This document shows, piece by piece, positions 1 through 11,149 of a DNA stretch of 64,000 bases. The translations under genes were made by a program, and so were the position numbers. The DNA comes from Pelagomonas calceolata (Eukaryota; Sar; Pelagophyceae; Pelagomonadales; Pelagomonadaceae). The notes under the pieces are model-generated. The model searched no databases, was not told where the DNA came from, and saw only the letters and a list, made by a program, of their open reading frames with translations. The stretch lies in the NCBI GenBank assembly GCA_918797485.1, contig CAKKNE010000002.1, positions 3,562,501-3,626,500 of the forward strand, written 5' to 3'. The stretch's first letter is position 1; every line of letters begins with the position of its first letter.

Positions 1-14
1 ATGCTTTCTCTCAG

Positions 15-2663
15 GTATCTGCAGTGCCATGACGACGAGCCTTCGTGGATTCATCTATGTGGAGTCACGATCAGAACCAGATGTGCGCATGGTAGCCAAG
101 GGCCTGCGATTGTTGCGCAGCTGGTCAATGAAGATGGTGCCGATGGTAGACATGGTGGCTGTCCTATCCACAAGTTTGGATGCGTCGTATGGATATGCTT
201 CAAAGCGCAACGGCCTAAGAATCGGAGACTGGGCACGTGTGTCACGTGACACATACCGCGGAGATCTTTGCCGCATTGTTGCTTTAGGCAATGGCGGCTC
301 GTCTGCAGTGATTATGCTTGTTCCACGCTTAGATGTTTCATCAGATACGGCAGAGGCTGGCGTCTTTGGTAGAAAGGATGCCTTCCGAAAAATGAGGCCG
401 CCTATGCGACTCTTTAATGCATCAGAAATAATTGCTGCGGGTGGCAATGTAACCCAGCGAAGGTTTAGGCTAAATACGAGTGCTGGTTCAGCAAGTCAAA
501 ATTGGGCATTGGCTGATGAAACATTCGATGTATTTGAAAATGCTTCCTATCTCAAGGGCTATTTGTACAAAGAGGTAAACGTCACTACGATGCTCAAGCG
601 AGGAGGCGCCGATCCTACACTCGACGAATTACAGCGTTTTGTTATCGACACTCAGGAAATGGGCCCGGGAGATAATGAACCATCGTCAGTCGTGAAATAC
701 CCTGCAGATGATGAGCAGAAACGTTCTCTCAAGGCACAAATCGAACTGCTTGCTCGCGGTCGCGGAACTCAGGATCCAACGCAAAAAAGTCCTATATTTG
801 AAAAGGATGATAAAGTATATAATCATTGTCTCAAGATTGATTTTATTTTGGTTTTTACATGACACAACAAAATAGGTCGAGGCGATTGAGGGCGAGATGC
901 GAGGTGTTGCCCTAATAGTCGAAAGAATGGCACCTAGTGGTATAGTCTATTGTAGGGCATTTGATGAGCCACAGCTTCGAGGTGTTCTCATACCTATGGA
1001 AACGCACCAGCTACTTAAGTCTATTCAAGTTGGAAGTCATATCAAAGTCCAAGATGGCAAATATGCCGGCCAAACTGGTGTCATTCTTGAGCGTGGGGTG
1101 CTTGATGGTGATCACGTTGCTGTAATATTGACAGATAGCGGGGGGCGAGAAATTACCGTTAGATTTTCCCACGTACAAGAGTCAAGTGAGATCTCGAAAG
1201 GGCTTGATGCGCTTGAGGGATATGAACTTCATGACATCGTACTTTTGCCCCTAGGTGCTGTTGCTGTTGTCACCTATGTCGCCTCTGAGGACCTGGAAGT
1301 ACTAACATCACGCGGCAATCTTCGAACTGTGCGTCCTGCAGAAATCACTCGCAAGCTAAATCAGGAAAGTGCAAGGAACATCTCTCTTGATTCAAAGGAT
1401 GAACACGTGAGAGAAACTGACCTTGTCATTCTAGATGACGGTCAAAATGCTGGGGCTCTGGCTACTGTTGTCCGTGCCCATCGTGCCTCTCTATGGTTGC
1501 TGAATGTAATATCTGGTGCTACAACCATTCCATGCGGTGGCTTGTTTGTGAAGAAATCTCGCCAGGTCCACGTAGCTGGGGATCGCGCCACTGGAAGTAC
1601 CCTAGCAGACACATACATGGGCCTTGGCAAACAACGCGTTGTTAATGAGGACCAATTCAATAACAAAATTGCAAATAATCGCGGAAGGAGCACTGGGCGC
1701 GACCCTTTTGTCGGTCGTACGGTTCGAATTTGTAAAGGGAATTACAAGGGCCTTGCTGGTATTGTTACAAATGCGACCACTACCCACGTTACTGTGGAGC
1801 TTCACACACGCAATCGCTCTGTGACGCAGCCCCGTGAGTGCATCAAGATTGTCGCTGGCACAGCTGGTGGGGAACCAGAGCTTGCCGTCCAGCGTCGAAT
1901 TGCCGAACAGGAGGCCTACAGCACAGATCTTGTATCGACGCCTTTCCTTACACAGGCCACGCCATTACTTGGCGGGGCCACGCCTCAGTATGGTGCCGTG
2001 ACACCACACCACACAACACCCTCTCGAGGCACTGCAACTCCAACCTGGGGTACCCCCGCATATAGCTCTCAAACACCTCGCGGTGGCCCTCAAACCCCAC
2101 GTTCTGCACCAGGCCATGGAAAAGCCACAACGCCCTCTTATAGTGGCATCGAGGATGTCTGGCGGCCCCGCGAACTTCCCAATTCAAAAAGTAGTGGAAA
2201 GTCTCCCCTGCACAGTATGTCACCAGGTAGCTTCAACTACCTTGCATTTAGTGGCCACAGCAAGGCCAAGTCACCTATGTTTGATGGTAGTCGAGCAAGC
2301 ACACCCACCTATCAACCACCTTCCGTGATGCCGCCAACCTCAAAAAGTGGGGCATGGTGCGTCAATGGTGCTGAAGCCGAACTCGAGGATGGTAATATCT
2401 GCAAAATCATCAAAATTAATGCCCAGAAAAATATGGCGACCGTCGCTCTCAAAGCGACTCAAGCTCTGACGCGATCTCTCCCAACGTCTTTACTTGTGCG
2501 TGTCAAACCCAAGGCTGGCGACAAAGTTCGTGTTGTTGATGGGAGTGCCGTGTACGATGCCGAGCTATTGTCGATTGAAGACTCAGATGGAATCATTAAA
2601 GTTGATAATGGTGAATATAAGATAATTGACTTCTCGGCAATAGCCAAAGTAGCGGACTTCTGA
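15..2663 (+). CDS. SPT5: Transcription elongation factor SPT5, 5' end missing
   Basis: SPT5 pairs with SPT4 to form DSIF, which clamps RNA polymerase II and controls pausing and elongation. The window opens inside the gene. A TTTCTCTCAG acceptor ends at 14, and the exon begins in the NGN domain (FIYVES around 50-70, then MVPMVDM, matching MVPIKEM of animal SPT5). Exons are 15-814 and 876-2663; the intron at 815-875 (61 bp, GT-AG) joins ..DDK to VEAIEGEMRG. KOW modules follow (IKVQDGKYAGQTGVI near 1050, VRICKGNYKGLAGIV near 1725). A short C-terminal repeat region (about 1925-2110) carries ATPLLGG, ATPQYG, SQTP and QTPRS units, the target of CDK9-type kinases in known SPT5s. A last KOW domain closes the protein at 2663. 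The acidic N-terminus and SPT4-contact start lie upstream of the window. Identity is very secure. Confidence 0.95.
815..875 (+). other. SPT5 intron, 61 bp
   Basis: GTATAT donor after GATAAA and AAAATAG acceptor. Splicing restores the conserved SPT5 reading from the KOW linker into EAIEGEM. The unspliced frame ends in a stop within the intron. It is typical of the very short introns in this window. Confidence 0.85.
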
Positions 2664-2689
2664 AGAAATGAATTGATTATTAATTACAC

Positions 2690-3400
2690 ATCGAGGGCGC
2701 AGGACGCGCGAAGGTCCGCATCTCACTGCTTAGCGGCCTTCGCACCCCGCGCCCCACTTCGCGCCCCCCAGAGCCGCACACCAGCTAGTTCAACTAAGTA
2801 ATAATACCACTTCGAACCCAAGCTGCCGCGACTGGACATGGCCGGGCCCATTTTTTACACTGGCAGGCCTGTTATTCCAATAGACTGGCACCGGCGCCCG
2901 AGCCGTTGGCGGCTACTACTTGTAGTAGTACCGCCAGTTGAAAAAGAGGCGCCGCGGCATATGCGCGCCAGCCTGAGGAGTTTCGGCGTGCCGCCGGCCG
3001 TTTCCAGTGATTTCAGCGACACTGTCGTCGCTCCCCCACCCACGTGATCGGGGGGCGCTACGCCTCAAACAGCATAGCCAAAAAGTAAGAACGGAGCCCC
3101 TAAGGCCCTGGGAGGACGCCGCGTAGCGCCCCCCGATCACGTGCAGGCGGACATGTGCCCACGCTGCGGTTTCGCATGTTCCGAAAACGCGTGCGACGCG
3201 TACCGCACGCCGCCAACGCGCGCCACGGCCGCTTCGACCTCGATGCGAAACGATCGTTCCGCTTACTCCCGAGGACGCTACTGCTGAGTCGTTGTAAGTG
3301 GCCGCGCCGCGGGGTAAAATTCCGTTTTTACCTGTGTGTCTTTACGCGTCCCCCGGAGCTCTCGTGCGGCCCCCGGACACTTTCCCCTAGTACCCAGCGC
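2690..3400. repeat. Dispersed repeat family R1, copy 1
   Basis: This stretch is homologous, in reverse orientation, to 22,760-23,240. The best match is 3170-3290 against the complement of 22,920-23,050 (both contain CATGTTCCGAAAACGCG-like sequence and GAGGACGC(T/C)ACTGC). A second block near 2930-3030 matches 23,070-23,150. Conceptual products share FDLDAKR and a Cys-rich CGFACSEN motif, so it probably derives from a coding mobile element. No family can be named from the sequence. A 103-bp inverted-repeat insert (3041-3143) interrupts this copy and is absent from the other. No intact host gene is seen between 2664 and 4020. Confidence 0.7.
3041..3143. mobile_element. 103-bp inverted-repeat insert (MITE-like)
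   Basis: The ends are perfect 23-bp inverted repeats starting CACGTGATCGGGGGGCGCTA. The unit sits inside repeat R1; the second R1 copy near 23,050 lacks it, so it looks like an insertion. No clear flanking duplication is visible, unless the outer palindrome CACGTG is itself the duplicated target. Too short to encode anything; likely a non-autonomous DNA transposon. Confidence 0.65.
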
Positions 3401-4020
3401 TGGGCCTCGGGCCTCCCTATCTGGCTGCGCGGCCACTGCGCCTACTGTGTGGCGGCATATCAAGTTTTGTGGCACTGGTGGCCTCCGGGGGCTTCACAAC
3501 GACACATTCCGAGTCTGCTCAAGTGCCCCTCTGGCTAAACGACGCCTTTTGGGCCTTAATGTACCAGTAGTACCATGAGGTAGCTAATTTGCAGCCATTA
3601 TCTCGGCTAGATCGTCGAGTAGATCGTCGAGTTAGGCCACTTGCGAAATGAGCCCAGTGCTCGGGGAAAAGGGAGAAGGGCAGCGAAGTAGAGGCCACCG
3701 TGAGCAGTGGCCGCCAGAGTGCATTATCGACATTCGAGGGTACACAGCTGCTGGTCTCCTATGTCTTTTAAACTTCGAAGTTGATAAGAGCTTCGCCCGG
3801 TCGTACCCAGGCAGCAGCTCGCCGTTGCCAGATTTTAGATCCTCGCGCCACGATTGCGCGCTGATGAATTCGATTACGATTGGCGCTCACCGGTGAACTT
3901 AAAATATGGTACAATTTTTTTTAGATGAGATGCACGCTCGTGCGGCCGCATCAAAGCCGGGCCTGCAGCACTGCCAGGGGAGAGGCCGAGTTATCGTGTA
4001 CAACCTCGGACCTCCGATCT
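3401..4020. other. Intergenic, repeat remnants
   Basis: No gene recognised. It holds a small direct repeat of AGATCGTCGAGT (about 3608-3632). A segment near 3790-3812 (GCTTCGCCCGGTCGTACC) also occurs near 33,845. The 3925-4323 open frame only shadows IFT172 exon 1. Confidence 0.5.
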
Positions 4021-4024
4021 CACG

Positions 4025-4069
4025 TACCTACGGTAATCCATAGGGATATGTACCGTAGGTATACGGTAT
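4025..4069 (+). promoter_or_regulatory. TACC-N3-GGTA inverted motifs before IFT172
   Basis: TACCTACGGTA at 4025-4035 and TACCGTAGGTA at 4051-4061, followed by TACGGTA. All lie 32-76 bp upstream of the IFT172 ATG (4101). The half-sites and spacing resemble the core of RFX X-boxes. TACCGTAGGTA recurs only before the giant gene start at 20.9 kb; related forms precede three other genes. Function is inferred. Confidence 0.5.
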
Positions 4070-4100
4070 TCAAAGTTTTTGTTTCAACTGCCCAAGGCCC

Positions 4101-7100
4101 ATGCAACTCCGCCATTTGTGCTCGTTGCTGCCTGCCAGCGGTAGCACCAACCCAGCATATCCTCATGATGGCAAAGTCACCGCGGTGTGTTACTCCCCCA
4201 ACAATCGCAGGCTGGCAGTCTGTGGATCGGATCGTGTTGTTCGACTATTTGACGACCAAGGGCGGCCAGCGGATAAATTTTCGACTAAGCCGGCCGACAG
4301 AGGGCCAAAGACGTATGTTGTGAGGGCCATGAGCTTTTCCCCAGATTCTACTAAGTTGGCTATCGCCCAAAGCGACAATATTGTTTTTGTATACAAGCTT
4401 GGGCTTGAATGGGGCGACAAAAAGACCATATGCAACAAGTTCTTGCAGACCTCCCCCATCACTGCATTGACATGGCCTTCGAGTAGACAAAATGAGCTTG
4501 TGCATGTGCCCAGCGTCACAAAAGAACAAAAGAATAACGGGCTCATATGATCCGCATGACCCGGTTGCAGGTACGGACTTGCAGAGGGTAAAGTAAAGAT
4601 TGGCCAGCTTAGATCAAATAAACCTGCAAGCTTGTATGCCACTGGTTTTTATGTCTGTGCGGTCGCAAGCTCAGCGAGTGGTCATGGCATTTGCTCATCA
4701 CACGTGGACGGTTCAATCCACAAATTTTCCTTCCACCAGGTTCGTATTACACGTCGATAGCTAGAATCTAGCCATTTTTACCGCAAGTAAGTAGGCAAAT
4801 GGTGGTACCACCAGCACAAAAATTGCTGCTCACACGCAAATAGCCTGTGTCTAGCTACTTAAATTCTTGAGTCGAGGCTGTAGGTGTGTACCGTATGCAT
4901 TAGCCTGGGGTCACTCGATAGTTGTCGCTGGCAATGACGGTGCTGTTGTCTTCTATAATGAGACAGGGGAAGTTGAAAGGCGATTTGATTCTACAGTTCC
5001 TTCAGAGAGAGCCAATTTGGAAGTATCCGCGACACCAGAAGCAAAAACAAGGGGTGAATTTACAGTTGCGTGCTTTAATCCCACAGGAGACACCGTTGTG
5101 CTTGGTAACTGGAATTCGTTTTACTCGTATACGTACAATCAACGTCAAGACTCTTGGGAAGAGATCGGCCCCAAGCACATACAAAATTTGTATGCAATTA
5201 CTTCATTAGCATGGAAGCATGACGGCGGGCGGCTTGCAGTTGGTTCTCTTTTTGGTTCTCTCGACCTCTATGATGCATGCGTACGGCGATATCAGTTCAA
5301 GAATAAATTCGAATTTACCTATTCTTCTTTGTCACAAGTCATCGTAAAACAGCTCGAGACGGGCAGGCGCATTGTACTTAAATCAGTATATGGATGTGAA
5401 GTTACAAAAATAAACATATACCAGGATCGCTACGTTGTTGCCAACACCAGGGATAGCTCGTCAACAACAGAAACCCTGCTGCTTGGTGACCTGACGACTT
5501 ACAAATTGTCTGAAATATCCTGGGAAAATGGTGGGAACGAAAAATTTGTATTCGACAACCCTGCATGCTGCATTGTATATCATGCTGGCGAGTTAACACT
5601 CGTTGAGTACGGTTGCAATGAGGCATGTGGCACTGTCAGAACAGATTACATTTCGGGACATCTACTATCAGTGAGAATGAACGAACCTCAACCAACACGA
5701 GCTGACGATGATTTCGCTAATAGCAAAAAGATGGCTTACCTTCTCGACGCTCAAACGATTAACATAAAGGATCTCGTCACTGGGAGTTCATCAACAGTTT
5801 CTCAAAATTCCAAAATTGATTGGCTTGAATTGAATGGCCGTGCAAACTTGCTTTTATTTCGGGATAAGCGCCGGCAGTTGCACCTCTATGACGTCAGAAC
5901 ACAAGCGCGTACGACGTTATTGACCTACTGTACATATGTACAATGGGTCCCGCACTCTGATGTCGTGGTCGCACAGAATCGTGGTAGTTTGTGCGTCTGG
6001 TATAATATCCATACTCCAGATCAGGTGACTGTTCATCAAATAAAAGGCCGTGTGGTGGACATAGAGCGCGCGAACGGTCGCACTGAAGTGATTGTTGATG
6101 AGCTCCTCTCAACAGCCTCCTACCTGCTCGATGAGGCACTCATTGAATTTGGCTCGGCAATTGACGATCATGCTTATGATCGTGCGGCTGACATCCTGGA
6201 AATTCTAGAGCGTTCTCCTGAGGCGGAGGGTATGTGGAAGAAACTCGAAGAGATAGCATTCTCGGGAAACAACTTACTCGTCGCCCATCGCTGCGCCGCG
6301 GCACTAGGAAACGTTGGGAGAGCACGGTATTTACACCGGCTTAATAAATTAGTTCGCAAAAACGCTATGGGACTAGATTATTTCCTTGTCCGATCACGGC
6401 ACGCGCTACTCCAAAAAGATGGAAGAGCAGCTGAAAACATACTTCTGTTGCAAGGCAATGTGACTGAGGCCATTCGCATGCACCACCAGTTACATAATTT
6501 AGATCGTGCCGTTGCGATTGCAAAAGAAAGGAAGTATCCCGATGCCATGAAAATGCAACTCGATCATTTTCAGTATTTGCTAGATTCGAATCAAGTGTCA
6601 AAAGCTGCATATCTGAAGGAGGCAGGAGGCGAATTCCTGCCAGCGATCGAGTTGTATCTTCAAGGTGGTATGCCGAGCCATGCTGTGCGTTTGATAAAAC
6701 ACAACAACGTCGACAATTCGCCAGCAATAGTAGAACAAGTAGCAGCATCGTTTACATCGGGTGGATTGTATGAACAAGCTGGGGAATTTTATCAATTTGC
6801 GGATCAGCTCCAGCGGGCGATGGATGCTTTCTTAAAAGGATCTTCATTTCGCAAAGCTGTGGAGCTTGCTCGGAAACATTTTCCTGGGCGAGTTGTTGAG
6901 CTTCATGAGCGCTGGGGTGACTACTTAATTGAAAACAATCAGGTGGACATGGCTATAAATCATTATATAGAGGCGTCCTTGTCCTCCAAGGCAATTGAAG
7001 CCGCCCTAACTTGTCGACAATGGACCAGAGCCATACAATTGCTGGAGAGCGTTGAATGTAGCATGGCACAGCCGTATCTTTGCCGGCTTGCTCACCATTA

Positions 7101-9567
7101 TGAAGATATTGATGATACGCGTGAGGCTGAGCGCTTCTATGTTGCTGCTGGAGCACCAGAGAAAGCGGTTGAAATGTACACACGGGTCAACCTGTGGGAC
7201 TGCGCTCATAAAGTAGCTTCATCTTACATGGAGCCGCGTGAAGTAAGCCTCCTGTATATTTCCCAGGCGCAACATCTCGAAGCAGAAGGAAATCTTAAAG
7301 ATGCGGAGAAGCTATATTTGACAATTGACGAACCAGACCTTGCAATTAACATGTACAAAAAGCAGCGCAAATACGATGCTATGGTTCAGCTAGTTGAAAA
7401 GCATCGACAGGAGCTTCTAAAGGAAACACATCAATATCTTGCACAACACCTGGAGTCTGAAGGGAATCTACGCGATGCTGAGCATCATTACTGTGAAGCT
7501 AATGAATGGCTGTCTGCAGTGAATATGTATCGAACAAATGATATCTGGGAGGAAGCTATGCGAGTTGCTACAATGCACGGTGGACCGAATGCCTCGAAGC
7601 GAGTTGCTTATGCTTGGGCGCTATCCCTTGGCGGCGATGCTGGAGCCAAACTTCTGACAAAACAGGGTCTGATTGAACCAGCAATCGACTATGCTGTAGA
7701 GTCGGGAGCTTTTGACCACGCGTTTGAACTAGCTCGCTCAGCTTGTCCTGAAAAGCTATCTGATGTACATCTTAAGCACGCACTTTATCTTGAAGACGAA
7801 GAACGTTACAAAGAAGCAGAGTTAGAATTCATTCAGGCAAGAAAGCCAAGAGAAGCAGTCGATATGTACATTCATCAGCAGGCATGGTCTGATGCGCTGG
7901 CAGTGGCAAATACATATGACCCAACAGCAGCTTCGGACATATACATTTCACAAGCGCGCGTAAAGGTCGATGCTGGCAAATATCAGCATGCGGAAGAGTT
8001 ATTCCTGTTAGCTGCCAAGCCAGAGTTGGCGCTCTCAATGTATAAAGATGCGGGCATGTGGGTGGAAGCACTGGCTCTCGCTGAGCGTCACCTACCACAT
8101 ATGCTCTCCAACGTTTCACTGGCATACTCACAAGCTGAAGCCCGACGTGGAACTGGCGGCTCGAAGATAAATTTTATCAGCACTGGTCAGCAACTGGAAC
8201 AAAAAGGGCAGTGGGATAGTGCCGTAGACGCTTATTTAAATGCTCGGCAAGAACTCATCAAAGACCCAGGCGACTTGGAAGAAATATGGTACTGTGCTGT
8301 TGCGGTTGCACGGCAACACATGCCGACAAATAGATGCCATGATATAGTGGCCGACGTCTCTCGCAAATTAAGGGAAATAGGACGCCACGAAACAGCGGCT
8401 GAGCTCCTACGAGAGTCTAACGATCTACGCGGGGCGATTGAATGTGCCATTGAAGGCCGTTGCTGGGCGAAAGCTCGGGAATTGGCGATAGGTTCTAGTG
8501 AGTTTGAGGCTGAGGTTGATCTCGCCTATCAAGCTGCCCTCCGTTCTGCTGAAGACACAGATGGGCTTTTTGAACTTGGGCACAGAGCAGCTGCAATGGA
8601 TATTTTGGTTGAACGCAGGGAGTGGGACAAGCTTTGGCAAAAGATAGACTACGAGGGTTTTAACTTTTCTGTGCGTGCTAAATACGCTGGATTACAGGCT
8701 GCCCAGATTACTTCGGATGGGACAAATTTAATAATGGCTGTTCATACGTTAAACCAACATGGTGCCCCCCCCCCCGGTTCAAACATGAAGATGTATCGTG
8801 CATTGGTCGTGGCTGTGCTTGGTCAAGATCACTCACAAGTTCACTTGGATCAAAAGCACCACAAAACTTTGGTGTCCGAACTGCGCAATGTGCTCTTTGA
8901 CCTAGGACGTTCAAATAAGGAAACTCAACATGATGCTCTCGGCGTCCATACTTCTGATGGTTTTGAGCAGCTTCTGATGGCGACTCACTACTACAATTTA
9001 TATCTCACATGCATGCAACATGGTCTGAAAGGCATCGCACTAAAAATTTCTGTGACATTGATCCGATATGCGGGCATCATCCCCATCGACAAAGTATTCT
9101 ATTTGGCTGGCACAATAGCGCGCGACCAAGGGCACGATAATTTGGCTTTTTTGCTTCTAAATCGATACATTGATCTTACTGAGGCAATTGACGAAGAAAG
9201 TATTGGCAACATTGACAATGCTGACTTTGCAGATGCGACAAATATTCCGTTTCCTTTTGATTTGCCTTCAAAGCAGTATTTAGTAGAGGAGGAGGACCGT
9301 GAAGAAATTAGGGATTGGGTCTTGTCAACATGTATGGATAAATCCATCGATCAGCAGCTCCCCGGAAGCAAGTTGTCACTTGGTACAGTTTACGCCGGGC
9401 TTTATGCCTCTGATCTTCCTACCTGTATTGTCACTGGGAGTCCTGTGCAAAAGTGGGAGCTTCTTCAAGTGAATAACTCAATTGCCAACAAGGTGGACTG
9501 GAACCAATTTGTTCGAAAGGTAAAGCTATGTCCATGGACTCAAGTGGAACAAAACCCCATTTATTAG
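4101..9567 (+). CDS. IFT172: Intraflagellar transport protein 172
   Basis: IFT172 is a core IFT-B component that carries cargo along cilia and switches trains at the tip. The N-terminus [27 protein letters not shown] and ICNKFLQTS match animal IFT172 closely. WD40 propellers fill roughly the first 600 residues and TPR-like helical repeats the rest ([34 protein letters not shown]). Best-fit exons are 4101-4501, 4571-4743 and 4877-9567, giving about 1,754 aa against 1,749 in human. Intron 1 needs a GC donor to stay in frame. Intron 2 is less certain, as several acceptors are possible. The third exon is uninterrupted for about 1,560 codons. An 11-C run near 8765-8775 codes for Pro and does not break the frame. 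The gene ends at TAG 9567 and looks intact. Confidence 0.96.
4502..4570 (+). other. IFT172 intron 1, GC-AG, 69 bp
   Basis: The conserved protein requires ..NELV then YGLAEGKVK. All GT sites near the exon end are in phase 0, while the acceptor GGTTGCAG|GTACGG needs phase 2. The GCATGT donor at 4502 gives the right phase and the exact family sequence. This is an inference from frame and homology. Confidence 0.65.
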
Positions 9568-9880
9568 AAAACACCCTTCAGAATCGTTATATTTCTCTGC
9601 TACTTCGTTGCTGAGCCCCATCAAAAATTCACTTAGTGCAAAAATCATCGTCTGGTCCGCTATGACAGAAACCTATATTCAGCTGCGCTCAATAAATTAT
9701 GATTCTGGCAACAGTGTTTGGCGCCGCGCAGCGCATCGAGGTAGTTGCACTCTCCCATCTTGCTGCATATAATGGTAACTGACCTGGGGTGATTTGCTCT
9801 CGTGATGCTCGATGAAGATTCATGCACAGTTTAAAACGCACCGTAGCCGACTGACTACTGTTAGATAAGATACAATTACC
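9568..9880. other. IFT172 downstream flank
   Basis: AT-rich 3' flank with nothing recognisable. A minus-strand frame here (LPLYAARWE) faintly recalls an ankyrin repeat but lacks the rest of the motif. Confidence 0.4.
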
Positions 9881-9884
9881 ATGT

Positions 9885-10510
9885 GACCCTCGGCTGAGAA
9901 CCCCTGGTGTAACCCGGGGGGGGTTCAAGCACTCCGGATCTCAACTTGATCGGAAGCACGAAGGGCGCAACCCCATTTTTAGAGGTTGCTCGTTTCGCCC
10001 TCGAAGTCCCCTTGGTGCACGTGGCTTCGGTAGGACCCACATTCCCCTCTATGACGTGACCGAAACGGGTAAGCGAAACGATTAGGTTTGGAAATTTTAG
10101 TGGCCTGCGAAGGCCGCGCCAGTTTTCGTGCCGCGTCCGAGTCAGGCGACCTATGTGGCAGCCCATCGGGTACCCGGCCCATGGCTGCCGGTACCTATAT
10201 GGCCTACGCATCCACCCCACGCCATAGGTACCAGAGGGCCCCTGGGAGACCAAATTACCAGCATAGAAGCGAGTTTTGATTTCAGCCCAAGATCTAGCCC
10301 AAGGCCCCTGAAATACCCGCACGTTAGGCCCCAGGGGCAACTTCGCGACCGCGTCTCGCCGCGAAAGTGACCCCCTCCCCCCAGCCCGGTCTCGGCGCGT
10401 ACAAAGGGACTCTTTTGGGCCCCGCAGCCAAATCGCCCCCGACCAAGAGGCTAGGAACTCGAATCTCAGATTAGGGGGGCCCCCCCGTCACGTCCCCCGT
10501 CTACTAAGTG
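9885..10510 (-). repeat. Dispersed repeat R2, copy 1
   Basis: On the complement this matches 48,360-48,900 over about 500 bp at high visible identity. Shared stretches include GGCGAGACGCGGTCGCGAAG, GGCCTAACGTGCGGGTATTT, CTATGGCGTGGGGTGGATGC and CCACTAAAATTTCCAAACCT. Shorter relatives lie at 41,690-41,880 and 53,380-53,440. It has no terminal repeats I can see and no convincing protein. Class unknown. Confidence 0.75.
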
Positions 10511-10639
10511 AGGCGCTACACTTGGCGCTACACTGCGGCTACAGCCCAATAGCCCCTTGACACTGGATTCGGCCTATTCTGATCACAAATCCCTTTTTTT
10601 TATCACCAGCTGGGCAGCCAGATGATGTGGATCTTTACG

Positions 10640-11140
10640 TCATCTTTCGTGGTGGCTCATGGTGCCCTTATTGTATTGTTGTGGCCGTCGCTAATGCCCG
10701 CAATATGACCCGCGAGGCCGCGAACATCATCATCAACGCAGCGCGGGGCCGCTGCACGAGTTGTGACCTGAATGAAGCTTTGACGACCACTCTATTGGGG
10801 ACTCGGCGTCAGAAGAAAGTGAATCCGAGGACGATTAGATTGCCATATGCGCTAGTCTAAGGCTTAGGTATGAAAGAAAACCCGCATGGTAGCCGGCGCG
10901 CACTGGTGGACCTCCGAGCCTGCAGGCACCAAGTTTAATTATCATCATCAATAGCAGTAAGTCTAGCTTCAATTGTCCCTAACGTCACCCTCAGGTCGAA
11001 GTAAGGTGGTCATAGCCTGCGGTGCCATGGAACCCCCTGCTGGGTTCTTCCGGACGCTTTTGGACGTCCAGTTTGGCGAGCAAGCAGGTCGAGCGGGAAG
11101 GGGCGGTTAAGAAGAACACAGAGGCAGCGCCCGAGTTTCA
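10640..11140 (+). repeat. Dispersed repeats R3 and R4, copy 1
   Basis: 10,680-10,800 matches 47,965-48,055 (GGCCGCTGC...GAAGCTTTGACGACCACT versus ...GAGCTTTGACGACCACT) and could encode NMTREAANIIINAARGRC. 10,865-11,130 matches 49,470-49,745, and in reverse 55,990-56,165. The two modules are adjacent here but separated by R2 at 48 kb, so they move or decay as separate blocks. They are probably pieces of one coding mobile element. The giant gene's 3' end follows at 11,150. Confidence 0.6.
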
Positions 11141-11149
11141 AGGTCACGG

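Noticed and set aside
3925-4323. 132-codon plus frame as a gene
   Set aside because: It overlaps IFT172 exon 1 in another frame and has no recognisable feature.
8761-8780. C homopolymer in IFT172 as a frameshift
   Set aside because: Eleven Cs encode prolines and the conserved frame continues on both sides.
9689-9928. Ankyrin repeat on the minus strand
   Set aside because: Only LPLYAARWE resembles the motif; the following helix consensus and further repeats are missing.
9885-11140. R2-R4 as an LTR retroelement
   Set aside because: No paired terminal repeats, primer site or recognisable polyprotein motif was seen; block order and orientation differ between loci.
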